A DNA stretch of 64,000 nucleotides from CBDFKU01 sp965248975 (lineage in GTDB: Bacteria > Chloroflexota > Dehalococcoidia > Lucifugimonadales > JAGWBF01): assembly GCA_965248975.1 (NCBI GenBank), contig CBDFKU010000019.1, forward strand, positions 62,001-126,000, given 5' to 3'. Positions 1 to 8,025 of the stretch are shown piece by piece. Every line of letters starts with the position of its first letter. Positions within the stretch are counted from its first letter, which is position 1. A model generated the notes under the pieces. The model ran no database searches. It was not told where the DNA came from and saw only the letters and a program-made list of their open reading frames with translations. Position numbers and translations under genes: made by a program.

Positions 1-2
1 TC

Positions 3-731
3 CTCAGGTGCAACCTGCGGGGTGCAACTCTGTCCAGGGCGAACCTCACCCGGACCAGCTTCACTGAAGCGGTGCTGGGGGGCACCTCGGTCAACACCTG
101 TGACCTCAACCAGTGCACCGGTCTGGCCGCCGCTACCCACGACGGACCCAGCGGCATCGGGACCGATACCCTGGTCGCTTCCTTCAGGGGAGCGGGAAAC
201 TGTTTGACCGAGGACCTGGAGCGGTTTTTCCGCGCCGCCGGCGTCCCTGGAGAGCTATTGGCCGCCCTCCCGGATGTCGTGGAGAATATCCGGTATCACA
301 CCTGCCTTATAAGCTACACCCAGCCGGACCGGTCCTTCGCCGAGACGCTGCAGCGAGACCTGATTGCGCATGGGGCCTCCTGCTGGCTGTTCGCAGCAGA
401 CCACACCCCTCAGGAGCGGACCCGCACCGGCATCGTGCAGAGGCGGCAGACGGCCGAGCGGGTCATCCTCCTGTGCTCACTGGCGGCCCTGGCCCAGGAC
501 GGCTTCCTCAACGAAATCGAGGACCGCATGGAGGAGGACGATGATAGCATAGCCGTGGTGTCGCTGAACCAGCTATGGGACCATTACGGCAAACTGGTCA
601 TGCGCAGCGGCCGGGACCTGGCGCCCTTTCTGAAGGATCGCAGCTACGCCGACTTCGGCGACTCCACCCCCTACGAGGAGTCCCTGACGGACTTGCTCCA
701 GCGCCTGGAGCGCGGGGACAAGCTGGGGTGA
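3..731 (+). CDS. Pentapeptide-repeat / TIR domain protein (5' end outside window)
   Basis: The reading frame is open from the first bases of the window, so the true start lies upstream. The first ~30 residues read as pentapeptide repeats (A-N-L-x-x type). A conserved linker with the pattern GPSGIGTDTL and FFRAAGVP follows, then a C-terminal TIR-like domain starting at YHTCLISYTQPD and containing CWLF and ERVILLCS. Pentapeptide-linker-TIR is a known bacterial architecture; TIR domains can act in signalling or as NAD-consuming effectors, but a catalytic glutamate cannot be assigned by eye. The next gene, 4 bases downstream, is a paralogue, so the two probably arose by tandem duplication. Function is inferred only. 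Confidence 0.8.
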   Translation, partial: LRCNLRGATLSRANLTRTSFTEAVLGGTSVNTCDLNQCTGLAAATHDGPSGIGTDTLVASFRGAGNCLTEDLERFFRAAGVPGELLAALPDVVENIRYHTCLISYTQPDRSFAETLQRDLIAHGASCWLFAADHTPQERTRTGIVQRRQTAERVILLCSLAALAQDGFLNEIEDRMEEDDDSIAVVSLNQLWDHYGKLVMRSGRDLAPFLKDRSYADFGDSTPYEESLTDLLQRLERGDKLG

Positions 732-735
732 TCTG

Positions 736-1854
736 ATGGCGAACCCTGAGCATGTGGCCGCGGCTGAGAAGGGCGCCATAGGCATAGCGGAATGGAAGAA
801 AAACAACCGGAAGAGGAAGCTGGACCTCTCAGAAGCTGAACTTACGGGCTATTATCTAAGAGGCGCCAAACTTTCCGGATCTAATTTTTCTCACGCCAAC
901 CTCGAAGGGTCCGGGCTTGATCATGCCAAACTGATAGGATCAGAGATGTCAGGCTCTTGTCTCGACGGGGCGAGCTTGTTCAGAGCAGATTTGTCGAAGG
1001 CCCGGCTTTCTGAAGCTTCACTTACCGGCACTATTCTTATTTTAGCCGACGTCGCGGCCGCAGATTTCTCTAAAGCCGGGCTCATTGGTGCTAATCTTCT
1101 ACTGGCCAACCTCTCTCGGACCAGCCTGCGCGGTGGGAATCTTTTAGGCGCAAGTCTGTCGTCCACGAATCTCCATGGTACCGACTTTTCTGGTGCCATA
1201 TTTAGCGGCACATCTTTTGGGAGATGCGATTTAAGCGAGTGCGTAGGCCTTGAACTGGCGAATCATGAATCACCCAGCAGCATCGGCATAGATACATTAA
1301 TCGCATCGTTCCGCGGGGCTGGGAACAAGATGACACCGGAAATGGGGACGTTCTTCCGAGCGGCAGGAGTGCCCAATGAGTTGCTTGAAGTTCTGCCGAA
1401 GATGGTCAGTGAGATCAAGTACCATAGCTGCTTCGTTTCATATGGGGAGCCCGACCGGGAATTTGCAGAGAGGCTAGCCGGTAACCTAAAGGCAAGTGGC
1501 GTCTCCTGCTGGCTGTATTCGATGGATGCTACTCCTGGAAAACGCACATGGCAGGAAATCAGGCAGAAACGAAGGGAAGCGGAAAGGATGATAGTGCTCT
1601 GCTCAGGTAATTCCATGGTCAGAGATGGAGTTAGGAAAGAGGTTGAGGAGCAGATAGACGAGGACTCTGAAAAACTGGTACCAGTCTCCTTGGATAATCT
1701 CTGGAAACATGATGGTTTTGAGATCAGGCGTGGGAGTCAGGATCTGAAGCCTTTTCTGCTGAACAGGAACTATGCGGACTTTAGCCATCTTGAAGCATAC
1801 GATAAATCGCTTGAAAAGCTACTTGTTGGTTTGGAACGGGCGGACGATCAGTGA
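736..1854 (+). CDS. Pentapeptide-repeat / TIR domain protein, second tandem copy
   Basis: 372 residues. Residues ~1-30 are charged. Residues ~35-165 are consecutive pentapeptide repeats (A(D/N)LxxA-like, for example LSGSNFSHANL), which fold as a right-handed quadrilateral beta-helix. A linker (SSIGIDTL, FFRAAGVPNELL) leads into a C-terminal TIR-like domain from YHSCFVSYGEPD through SCWLYS to ERMIVLCSGNS. It is a paralogue of the preceding gene but visibly AT-richer, which suggests a different history or relaxed selection. Its TGA stop overlaps the GTG start of the CofD gene, so translation is probably coupled. A role in immunity or NAD-dependent signalling is possible but unproven. Confidence 0.85.
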   Translation: MANPEHVAAAEKGAIGIAEWKKNNRKRKLDLSEAELTGYYLRGAKLSGSNFSHANLEGSGLDHAKLIGSEMSGSCLDGASLFRADLSKARLSEASLTGTILILADVAAADFSKAGLIGANLLLANLSRTSLRGGNLLGASLSSTNLHGTDFSGAIFSGTSFGRCDLSECVGLELANHESPSSIGIDTLIASFRGAGNKMTPEMGTFFRAAGVPNELLEVLPKMVSEIKYHSCFVSYGEPDREFAERLAGNLKASGVSCWLYSMDATPGKRTWQEIRQKRREAERMIVLCSGNSMVRDGVRKEVEEQIDEDSEKLVPVSLDNLWKHDGFEIRRGSQDLKPFLLNRNYADFSHLEAYDKSLEKLLVGLERADDQ

Positions 1855-2786
1855 CCGGTCCCGTCCTCGCCCTGGCGGGAGGAGTGGGAGGCGCCAAGCT
1901 GGCGCTGGGCCTCTCGCGGGTGCTTTCCCCGGAGGAGCTTGTCATCGTGGTCAACACCGGTGACGATGAGGAGTTCCACGGGCTCCACGTCTCGCCGGAC
2001 CTGGACACGATGATGTACGCCCTGGCAGGCCTCACCAATCAGGAGACCGGCTGGGGCGTGGCCGACGAGAGCTTCCAGGCCCTGGCGATGCTGGGACGCT
2101 ACGGCGGTCCCACATGGTTCAACCTGGGCGACAGGGACCTGGCCACCCACATCAGGCGCACCCAGCTCCTGCGAGAAGGGAAGCCCCTCTCCGAAGTGAC
2201 ACTGGAGCTGGCGGGTAGCCTGGGCATTGGCCATCCCATCGTGTCCATGAGCGACGAAAGCGTGCGCACCATGGTGCAGACAGACGAAGGAGAGCTGAGC
2301 TTCCAGGTGTATTTCGTGCAACGGCGGTGCGAGCCGGTGGCCAGGGGCATCCGCTTCCTGGGGGCCGAGGCTGCCGCGCCCTCGCCCGGCTTCGATGCCG
2401 CTCTCGGAGAAGCGTCCGCCATCGTTTTTTGTCCCTCCAACCCATTCCTCAGCGTAGATCCCATCCTCGCGATCGTCGGGGTGAGGGACCGCATCGAGTC
2501 CTTCTCCGGCGCCAGGGTGGCCGTCAGCCCCATAGTGGGCGGCGAGGCTCTGCGGGGCCCGGCGGCCAAGCTCCTTCAGGAGCTTGGCCACGACGTGTCC
2601 TGCGTGGGAGTGGCCGAACGCTACCGGGGCCTGTGCGACGCGTTCGTGATCGACGAAGTCGACCGGTGCTACGCCGACGACATCGCCGCCCTGGGTTTCC
2701 GCGTCGAGGTGGCCCCCACGGTGATGACGACCGACCAGGACAAGGTGGCGCTGGCGGAGCGTATCTGTCGCTTGTTGGGGGTCTGA
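1851..2786 (+). CDS. cofD: 2-phospho-L-lactate transferase (CofD/FbiA), coenzyme F420 biosynthesis
   Basis: 311 residues, the usual CofD length. The N-terminal GGVGGAKLALGL loop, VNTGDDEEFHGL, the DLDTMMYAL and WFNLGDRDLATH motifs, and SNPFLSVDPIL are typical of the family. The enzyme transfers the lactyl- or enolpyruvyl-phospho group from its guanylylated donor to Fo, making F420-0 or its dehydro form in the cytosol. The GTG start overlaps the TGA of the upstream TIR gene. CofC follows 7 bases downstream and an F420-type oxidoreductase comes next, which supports the call. The Fo synthase and glutamyl ligase genes are not in this window. Confidence 0.93.
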   Translation: MTGPVLALAGGVGGAKLALGLSRVLSPEELVIVVNTGDDEEFHGLHVSPDLDTMMYALAGLTNQETGWGVADESFQALAMLGRYGGPTWFNLGDRDLATHIRRTQLLREGKPLSEVTLELAGSLGIGHPIVSMSDESVRTMVQTDEGELSFQVYFVQRRCEPVARGIRFLGAEAAAPSPGFDAALGEASAIVFCPSNPFLSVDPILAIVGVRDRIESFSGARVAVSPIVGGEALRGPAAKLLQELGHDVSCVGVAERYRGLCDAFVIDEVDRCYADDIAALGFRVEVAPTVMTTDQDKVALAERICRLLGV

Positions 2787-2793
2787 GGAAGCC

Positions 2794-3468
2794 TTGCCAG
2801 CCTCCGAAGTCGTAGCCCTGGTACCGATGAAGCCCCTGGCCCTGGGCAAGACCCGTCTCTCCGGGCGTCTGACGCCTCTCCAGAGGATGACCCTCAGCCT
2901 TGGCATGCTCCGCAGGGTGCTGAGGGCGTTCGTGCTGGACGGCCACTACACGCCGAACGCCGCCATGGTGGCGGACGTGTGGGTGCTGGGAGGAGACCCA
3001 GAAATCAGCCGCCTCGCCAGCCAATGGGGGGCGACCTGGTTCGAGGAGGAAGGCTCGGACATCAACGAGACCCTATGGCTGGGATTTCGCCGGGCCTTCG
3101 CTTCGGGCAAGGCGGCCCTCTACCTGCCGGGAGACCTCCCCTTCCTGAATCAAGGGGACGTTACTACCATGTACGAGGCGTCGGGGCGCCTGAAGAACAT
3201 CGTCCTGGCTCCCGCCCGGCAGGACGGCGGCACCAACGGTATACTGGTGCCTCCGGGCCTCCCCCATCCTTTCCGGCCGCTGCTGGGCCCGGACAGCTTT
3301 CAACGCCACCTGGCTCAGGTCGAATTCCTGGGGCTCCCCCTGGCCATCTGCTACACTTCCGGGCTGGCCAGTGACCTGGACACAGCCGAGGACCTGGAAG
3401 CCTACGGGGACATGGAGCCCGGCTTCCTGGCCGGGCTGACCGAGACGACGAAATCTCTCGCTGAATGA
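2794..3468 (+). CDS. cofC: 2-phospho-L-lactate / phosphoenolpyruvate guanylyltransferase (CofC/FbiD)
   Basis: 224 residues with a TTG start shortly after the cofD stop. The N-terminus ALVPMKPLALGKTRLSGRL matches the nucleotide-binding start of CofC proteins. YLPGDLPFL is the conserved acidic loop, and APARQDGGTNGIL and DLDTAEDL are also family features. It activates 2-phospholactate or phosphoenolpyruvate with GTP to give the donor used by CofD. Its stop overlaps the ATG of the next gene (ATGA), so the F420 genes form one translationally coupled operon. Confidence 0.92.
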   Translation: MPASEVVALVPMKPLALGKTRLSGRLTPLQRMTLSLGMLRRVLRAFVLDGHYTPNAAMVADVWVLGGDPEISRLASQWGATWFEEEGSDINETLWLGFRRAFASGKAALYLPGDLPFLNQGDVTTMYEASGRLKNIVLAPARQDGGTNGILVPPGLPHPFRPLLGPDSFQRHLAQVEFLGLPLAICYTSGLASDLDTAEDLEAYGDMEPGFLAGLTETTKSLAE

Positions 3469-4460
3469 GTTCGAGGAAGATAATTATGCAGGACTCCCAG
3501 GATTCCAAAGTAAAGCTGGGTATCCTTCTCCCCACCCGGGGCCTGGTGATGACCGGCGGTGGCCCGAAGGAAGTCGCAGGTATCATCTCCATGGCCGAAG
3601 CGGCTGAGGCGGCCGGGCTGGATTCGGTCTGGGTGGGCGATAGCCTGGTGGCCAAGCCCAGGCTGGAGCCCCTCGCGGCGCTGGCGGCGGTGGCCGGACG
3701 CACCAGCCGGGTGCGGCTGGGCACTGCAGTCATGCTGGCTGGGCTCAGGCATCCCGTTCTCCTGTCCCAGACCCTGGGCACCCTCGACCTGATGTCCGGA
3801 GGACGCGCCGTCCTTGGCGTGGGAGTCGGCGGCGCCTTCAATGAGGACCAGCGCCGGGAGTGGGCCGCCGCTGGCGTGGACCCCTCCCGGCGCGCCCGCC
3901 GACTGGAGGAGCTGGTCGAGATCGTGAAGCGCCTGGGTAGAGGAGAGGTGGTCTCCTACCAGGGACGGCACTTCAGCCTGGACTCGGTCAGCATGGAGCC
4001 CAGGCCTGTGCAGAGGGGCGGTGTACCCGTCCTCATTGCCTGCCACCGCAGGGCCGGCCGGGACGCTCAGTTCCGACGGGTGGCCCGCCTGGGAGATGGC
4101 TTCATCTCCATATCCGATACTCCCGAGGAGTACTCCCAGGTCGTCGATAAAGTGCGGGCCTTCACAATTGAGGAAGGTCGGGACCCCCAGCAGATGGAGG
4201 CCGCCTTCTACATGACAGTCAATCTTACCCACGACTCGGAAAAGGCTTCGAAGGAGGCCGAGAAGTACCTGACGATGTACTATGGCGCCAACATCTGGGG
4301 GGACCGTTGGGGCCCCTTCGGCCCGCCAGAGCGGACCGCGGAGCGCATGCGTCGGTACGTAGACGCCGGTGCGGGCACGCTGGTGGTGCGCTTCGCCTCC
4401 TTCGACCAGAATGGGCAGCTGGATACGTTCCTCCGGGAGGTAGCCCCGGCCTTCGTGTAG
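3465..4460 (+). CDS. LLM-class (luciferase-like) F420-dependent oxidoreductase
   Basis: 331 residues. The bacterial luciferase-like TIM-barrel pattern is clear: KLGILLPTRG, a SMAEAAEAAGLDSVWVGD helix-strand, LGTAVMLAGLRHPVLLSQ, DLMSGGRAVLGVGVGG and RRARRLEELVEIVKRL. The ATG overlaps the cofC stop. A second ATG at 3486 (MQDSQDSK) is an alternative start. Family members use F420 or FMN to oxidise or reduce varied substrates. Position in an F420 operon favours F420, while the substrate is unknown. Confidence 0.88.
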   Translation: MSSRKIIMQDSQDSKVKLGILLPTRGLVMTGGGPKEVAGIISMAEAAEAAGLDSVWVGDSLVAKPRLEPLAALAAVAGRTSRVRLGTAVMLAGLRHPVLLSQTLGTLDLMSGGRAVLGVGVGGAFNEDQRREWAAAGVDPSRRARRLEELVEIVKRLGRGEVVSYQGRHFSLDSVSMEPRPVQRGGVPVLIACHRRAGRDAQFRRVARLGDGFISISDTPEEYSQVVDKVRAFTIEEGRDPQQMEAAFYMTVNLTHDSEKASKEAEKYLTMYYGANIWGDRWGPFGPPERTAERMRRYVDAGAGTLVVRFASFDQNGQLDTFLREVAPAFV

Positions 4461-4466
4461 ATGGCC

Positions 4467-4495
4467 TGGAGCGTACGTTGGATTGGGCTTATAAT
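4467..4495 (+). promoter_or_regulatory. Probable sigma-70-type promoter of uvrB
   Basis: A perfect TATAAT at 4490-4495 lies 37 bases before the uvrB ATG. The -35 hexamer at 17 bp spacing, TGGAGC (4467-4472), matches TTGACA at only three positions. No SOS-type operator was recognised here. Confidence 0.5.
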
Positions 4496-4532
4496 AGATA
4501 GTACGACATGTGGGTAAGTTGGATCGGGAGTC

Positions 4533-6566
4533 ATGCCTGAGTTCAAGATAATGGCGGACTTTGGGGCCACCGGGGACCAGCCCCAGGCCGTGGATGAGCT
4601 GGTACGCGGCGTGGAAGAGGAGCTCCGCTACCAGACCCTGCTGGGAGTCACCGGCAGCGGCAAGACCTTCACCATGGCCAACATCGTGGAGCGGCTGCAG
4701 CGACCCACCCTGGTGCTGGCTCCCAACAAGACCCTGGCGGCCCAGCTGGCCACCGAGTTCAAGGATTTCTTCCCCGAGAACGCCGTCGAGTATTTCGTCT
4801 CCTATTACGACTACTATCAGCCCGAGGCCTATGTCCCCCAGACGGACACCTACATCGAGAAGGATGCCGCCATCAACGAGGAGATCGACAAACTGCGCCT
4901 CTCGGCCACCAGGTCCCTGCTGAGCCGCCGGGACGTGCTGATCGTGGCCTCCGTGTCCTGCATCTACGGCCTAGGAGATCCCGAGGACTACTACAGCTTC
5001 GTGGCTCGGCTGAAAACCGGCGAGCTCCAGAACAGGAGCCAACTGGTGCGCCGGCTGGTCAGCATGCAGTACGAGCGCAACGACATGGACCTCGCCCGTG
5101 GACGGTTCCGCATTCGGGGCGACACCCTGGAGATCCTGCCGGCCTACGAAGAGGCGGCGGTACGTATACAGTTCTGGGGGGACGAGATCGAGCGCATCGC
5201 GGAGATCGACCCACTCACCGGGGAGATCTTGGGCCAACGAGATGAGCTGGACATATACCCCGCCAAGCACTTCGTGACCTCCAAGGAGAAGCTGGAGATG
5301 GCCCTCGAGGACATCCAGGTGGAGCTGGAGGAGTGGCTGAAGGACCTCCGCGGCCGGGGCAAGGTCCTGGAGGCGGCGCGGCTGGAGTCCCGCACCAAGT
5401 ACGACCTCGAAATGATGCGGGAGACGGGGTTCTGCTCCGGCGTCGAGAACTACTCCCGTCACCTGGCCCGCCGGGCCGCCGGAAGCACCCCCTGGACCCT
5501 GCTGGACTACTTCCCCAGGGACTTCCTGATGTTCGTCGACGAGTCCCACATGAGCATCCCCCAGGTGCGGGGAATGTATCACGGAGACATATCCCGCAAG
5601 CAAACCCTGGTGGACTATGGGTTCCGGTTGCCTTCGGCCCTCGACAACAGGCCGCTGAACTTCCGAGAGTTCGAGGGGCACATTAACCAGGTGATCCTGG
5701 TTTCGGCGACGCCCGGACCCTACGAGATGGAGGTCAGCTCCCAGGTGGTGGAGCAGGTTATCCGCCCCACCGGGCTGCTGGACCCCACCATCGAGGTGAA
5801 GCCTACCCAGGGACAGATCGACGATCTCCTGGAGCAGATAAGGGAGCGGGTGGATCGGGGGGAGCGCTGCCTGGTGACCACTCTTACCAAGAGGATGGCC
5901 GAGGAGCTGGACGACTACCTCCGGGAGATGGGCATTCGCACCCACTACCTCCACTCGGACCTGGAGACCCTCAAGCGCAGCGAGATCCTCCGGGACCTGC
6001 GGCTGGGGATTTACGACGTCGTGGTGGGGATCAACCTGCTGCGAGAGGGCCTGGACCTGCCCGAGGTGAGCCTGGTGGCCATCCTGGACGCCGACAAGGA
6101 GGGCTACTTGCGCTCCTCGTCCTCCCTCATCCAGACCGTGGGCAGGGCGGCCCGCCATGAAGACGGCCACGTGATCATGTACGCCGACATAGTAACGAAA
6201 TCCATGCAAAAGGCGCTGGACGAAACATACCGCCGCCGCGGCATCCAGGACGCCTACAACACAGAGCACGGCATCGTTCCCCAGGGAATCCGCAAGGCCG
6301 TCAAGGACATCACCGAGCGGGTCAGAGCCATGGCGGAGAACCGGGCTACCTACACCACCGACCGCAAGAGCATGACCAGGGACGAGATGTTCCGGGTGGT
6401 CCGGGACCTGGAGTCCCAGATGAAGGCCGCGGCCCGTGGCCTGGAGTTCGAGAAGGCGGCCATGCTCCGAGACGAGATCTATGAGTTGCGGCGTATCCTG
6501 GCCGTCGACGAGAAGGCCCCGGACCTTAAGGCCCGCGCCACCGTTTCCGCCGACACGTCCGATTAG
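4533..6566 (+). CDS. uvrB: UvrABC excinuclease subunit B
   Basis: 677 residues, full length for UvrB. Walker A is GVTGSGKT (residues ~38-45). The beta-hairpin region reads YFVSYYDYYQPEAYVP, the DExx-type box is MFVDESH, and helicase motifs (VSATPGPYE, TTLTKRMAEEL, HSDLETLKR, GINLLREGLDLPEV, QTVGRAARH) follow in order. The C-terminus carries the UVR domain (LESQMKAAARGLEFEKAA), which contacts UvrA/UvrC. The protein verifies damage and loads UvrC in nucleotide excision repair. It has its own promoter just upstream and stands apart from uvrA and uvrC, which are not in the window. Confidence 0.98.
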   Translation: MPEFKIMADFGATGDQPQAVDELVRGVEEELRYQTLLGVTGSGKTFTMANIVERLQRPTLVLAPNKTLAAQLATEFKDFFPENAVEYFVSYYDYYQPEAYVPQTDTYIEKDAAINEEIDKLRLSATRSLLSRRDVLIVASVSCIYGLGDPEDYYSFVARLKTGELQNRSQLVRRLVSMQYERNDMDLARGRFRIRGDTLEILPAYEEAAVRIQFWGDEIERIAEIDPLTGEILGQRDELDIYPAKHFVTSKEKLEMALEDIQVELEEWLKDLRGRGKVLEAARLESRTKYDLEMMRETGFCSGVENYSRHLARRAAGSTPWTLLDYFPRDFLMFVDESHMSIPQVRGMYHGDISRKQTLVDYGFRLPSALDNRPLNFREFEGHINQVILVSATPGPYEMEVSSQVVEQVIRPTGLLDPTIEVKPTQGQIDDLLEQIRERVDRGERCLVTTLTKRMAEELDDYLREMGIRTHYLHSDLETLKRSEILRDLRLGIYDVVVGINLLREGLDLPEVSLVAILDADKEGYLRSSSSLIQTVGRAARHEDGHVIMYADIVTKSMQKALDETYRRRGIQDAYNTEHGIVPQGIRKAVKDITERVRAMAENRATYTTDRKSMTRDEMFRVVRDLESQMKAAARGLEFEKAAMLRDEIYELRRILAVDEKAPDLKARATVSADTSD

Positions 6567-6604
6567 AAGCGATTCCCTCCAGTCTAGGAAGCCTGGGCTA
6601 TAAG

Positions 6605-6633
6605 TTGAATAGTCAGTCTCCTTTTGATACAAT
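6605..6633 (+). promoter_or_regulatory. Promoter of the SufT-like/Mrp-like operon
   Basis: TTGAAT (6605-6610), a 17 bp spacer and TACAAT (6628-6633) make a near-consensus housekeeping promoter. A strong ribosome-binding site (AGGAGGCG) precedes the ATG at 6673. Confidence 0.7.
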
Positions 6634-6672
6634 CGCCTTATAGCTATACATGGACAATTTCAGGAGGCGAAC

Positions 6673-6984
6673 ATGGCTGAGGGCACGGTTACCGCAGATG
6701 AGGTAAGGGACGCGCTAAGAAACGTCTACGATCCCGAGATTCCTATCAATGTGCTGGACCTGGGTCTCATCTACGACGTTCAGGTGGGCGAAGGCAATGT
6801 CTTCGTGCAGATGACCCTCACCGCGCCGGGCTGCGGCATGGGTCCCATGATCGCCCAGCAGGCCGAGTGGGCGATCTCCGAGCTGGACGGGGTAGAGGAG
6901 GTCGAGGTGGAGATGGTCTTCGAACCGGCCTGGAGCCCCGACCTGATAACCGATGACGGCAAGAAGCTCTTGGGCATCGACTAG
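6673..6984 (+). CDS. SufT-like MIP18/DUF59 family iron-sulfur assembly protein
   Basis: 103 residues, the normal size of a stand-alone DUF59 protein. It shows the family pattern: an N-terminal helix (VRDALRNVYDPEIPINVLDLGLIYDV), then MTLTAPGCGMGPMI with the conserved cysteine, and a C-terminal EPAWSPDLITDDGKKLLG segment. Such proteins help mature or deliver iron-sulfur clusters. It is followed after 42 bases by an Mrp/NBP35-like ATPase, the usual partner, so the two likely act together. The start is fixed by a good ribosome-binding site. Confidence 0.9.
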   Translation: MAEGTVTADEVRDALRNVYDPEIPINVLDLGLIYDVQVGEGNVFVQMTLTAPGCGMGPMIAQQAEWAISELDGVEEVEVEMVFEPAWSPDLITDDGKKLLGID

Positions 6985-7026
6985 TTCGCCCCAATTCGAG
7001 GCTCGATTACTAATGTGGTGTGAGGG

Positions 7027-7833
7027 ATGACGACTCCACAAGAAAAGGCCCGGCTGGAGGCCATAAAGCGCACCTGGGAGCAGAAACGCCAGGTGACTCG
7101 GCGTCTGGCCGGCATCAAGTCCAAGGTGGCCGTTTATAGCGGCAAGGGTGGAGTGGGCAAGACCACCGTTGCCGTCAACCTGGCCACCGCACTGGCCCAG
7201 CAAGGTAACAAGGTGGGCCTGCTGGACGTCGACATAGACTGTCCCAATGTCACCAAGGTGATGGGCATCTCGGACAAGCCCTTCTACCAGGACGGGGAGA
7301 TCGTTCCCGCCGAGCGATTCGGCGTGAAGGTGGTCTCCATGGCCTTCTTCCAGCAGAACGAAGAAGAGGCGATCATCTGGCGCGGCCCGATGATCCACAA
7401 CGCCATCAACCAGTTCCTGCAGATGACGGCCTGGGGAGACCTGGACTACCTGGTGGTGGACCTGCCCCCGGGCACCTCCGACGCTCCCCTAACCGTGATG
7501 CAGGCGTTGCCTCTGGACGGCTTCATCGTGGTGACCACACCCCAGCACCTGGCCAACCTGGACGCCAAGCGGTGCATCAACATGATCAGGAAGCTCAAGG
7601 TGAACGTCCTGGGGGTGGTGGAGAACTATACCGGGGAGATGTTCGGTCAGGGGGCCGGCGAAGACCTGGCCACAGAGATGGACCTGACCTACATGGGATC
7701 CCTGGCCCTGAGGCCCGACTACCGCGACAACTCCCAGCCCACAGTCCTGGCCAATGCCGAAGTGACGGAGGAGTACCGGGGGATCATAGAGAGCATGAAA
7801 GGCAGTCTGATGGCGCTCAAAAAAGACGATTAA
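7027..7833 (+). CDS. Mrp/NBP35-family P-loop ATPase (iron-sulfur carrier-like), lacking the C-terminal CxxC
   Basis: 268 residues. The deviant Walker A GKGGVGKTT (~39-47), GLLDVDIDCPN, the WRGPMIHNAI segment and LDYLVVDLPPGTSD are diagnostic of Mrp/ApbC/NBP35 ATPases. Family members bind and transfer a 4Fe-4S cluster as dimers. The usual ENMS-x-CPxC site is replaced here: VVENYTGEMFGQGAGED has no cysteines, so the bridging cluster ligands appear to be missing. It follows a SufT-like gene under the same promoter and ends before a hairpin terminator at 7866-7890. Confidence 0.9.
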   Translation: MTTPQEKARLEAIKRTWEQKRQVTRRLAGIKSKVAVYSGKGGVGKTTVAVNLATALAQQGNKVGLLDVDIDCPNVTKVMGISDKPFYQDGEIVPAERFGVKVVSMAFFQQNEEEAIIWRGPMIHNAINQFLQMTAWGDLDYLVVDLPPGTSDAPLTVMQALPLDGFIVVTTPQHLANLDAKRCINMIRKLKVNVLGVVENYTGEMFGQGAGEDLATEMDLTYMGSLALRPDYRDNSQPTVLANAEVTEEYRGIIESMKGSLMALKKDD

Positions 7834-7865
7834 CGTTGTCCATTGGGTTTCAAGCGCGGCTACAA

Positions 7866-7890
7866 AAGGACCCCCGTCTAGGGGGTCCTT
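7866..7890 (+). terminator. Hairpin terminator after the Mrp-like gene
   Basis: AAGGACCCCC and GGGGGTCCTT form a perfect 10 bp stem with a 5-base loop, 33 bases after the stop codon. There is no long T-tract, so efficiency is uncertain. Confidence 0.6.
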
Positions 7891-7924
7891 CCAGTCTCGG
7901 GGGTATTGAGTAGAGTAGCTCGCA

Positions 7925-7954
7925 TTGACATCCGTGGCCGGATGGCATTAGTAT
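7925..7954 (+). promoter_or_regulatory. Possible promoter of the DUF1800/NHL genes
   Basis: A perfect TTGACA (7925-7930) is followed after 18 bp by TAGTAT (7949-7954, 4 of 6 matches). It lies ~70 bases upstream of the DUF1800 start and downstream of the terminator of the previous operon. Confidence 0.45.
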
Positions 7955-8025
7955 TTTGCCACATATTATGTCTGTCAATCGAAAGTATTAGGAAACATAG
8001 GTAGATTAAATGGGAAGGTGCGCCA

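Noticed and set aside
4971..6632. A 553-codon open frame antisense to uvrB
   Set aside because: It mirrors the high-GC codons of uvrB, shows no family features and overlaps a certain gene over its whole length.
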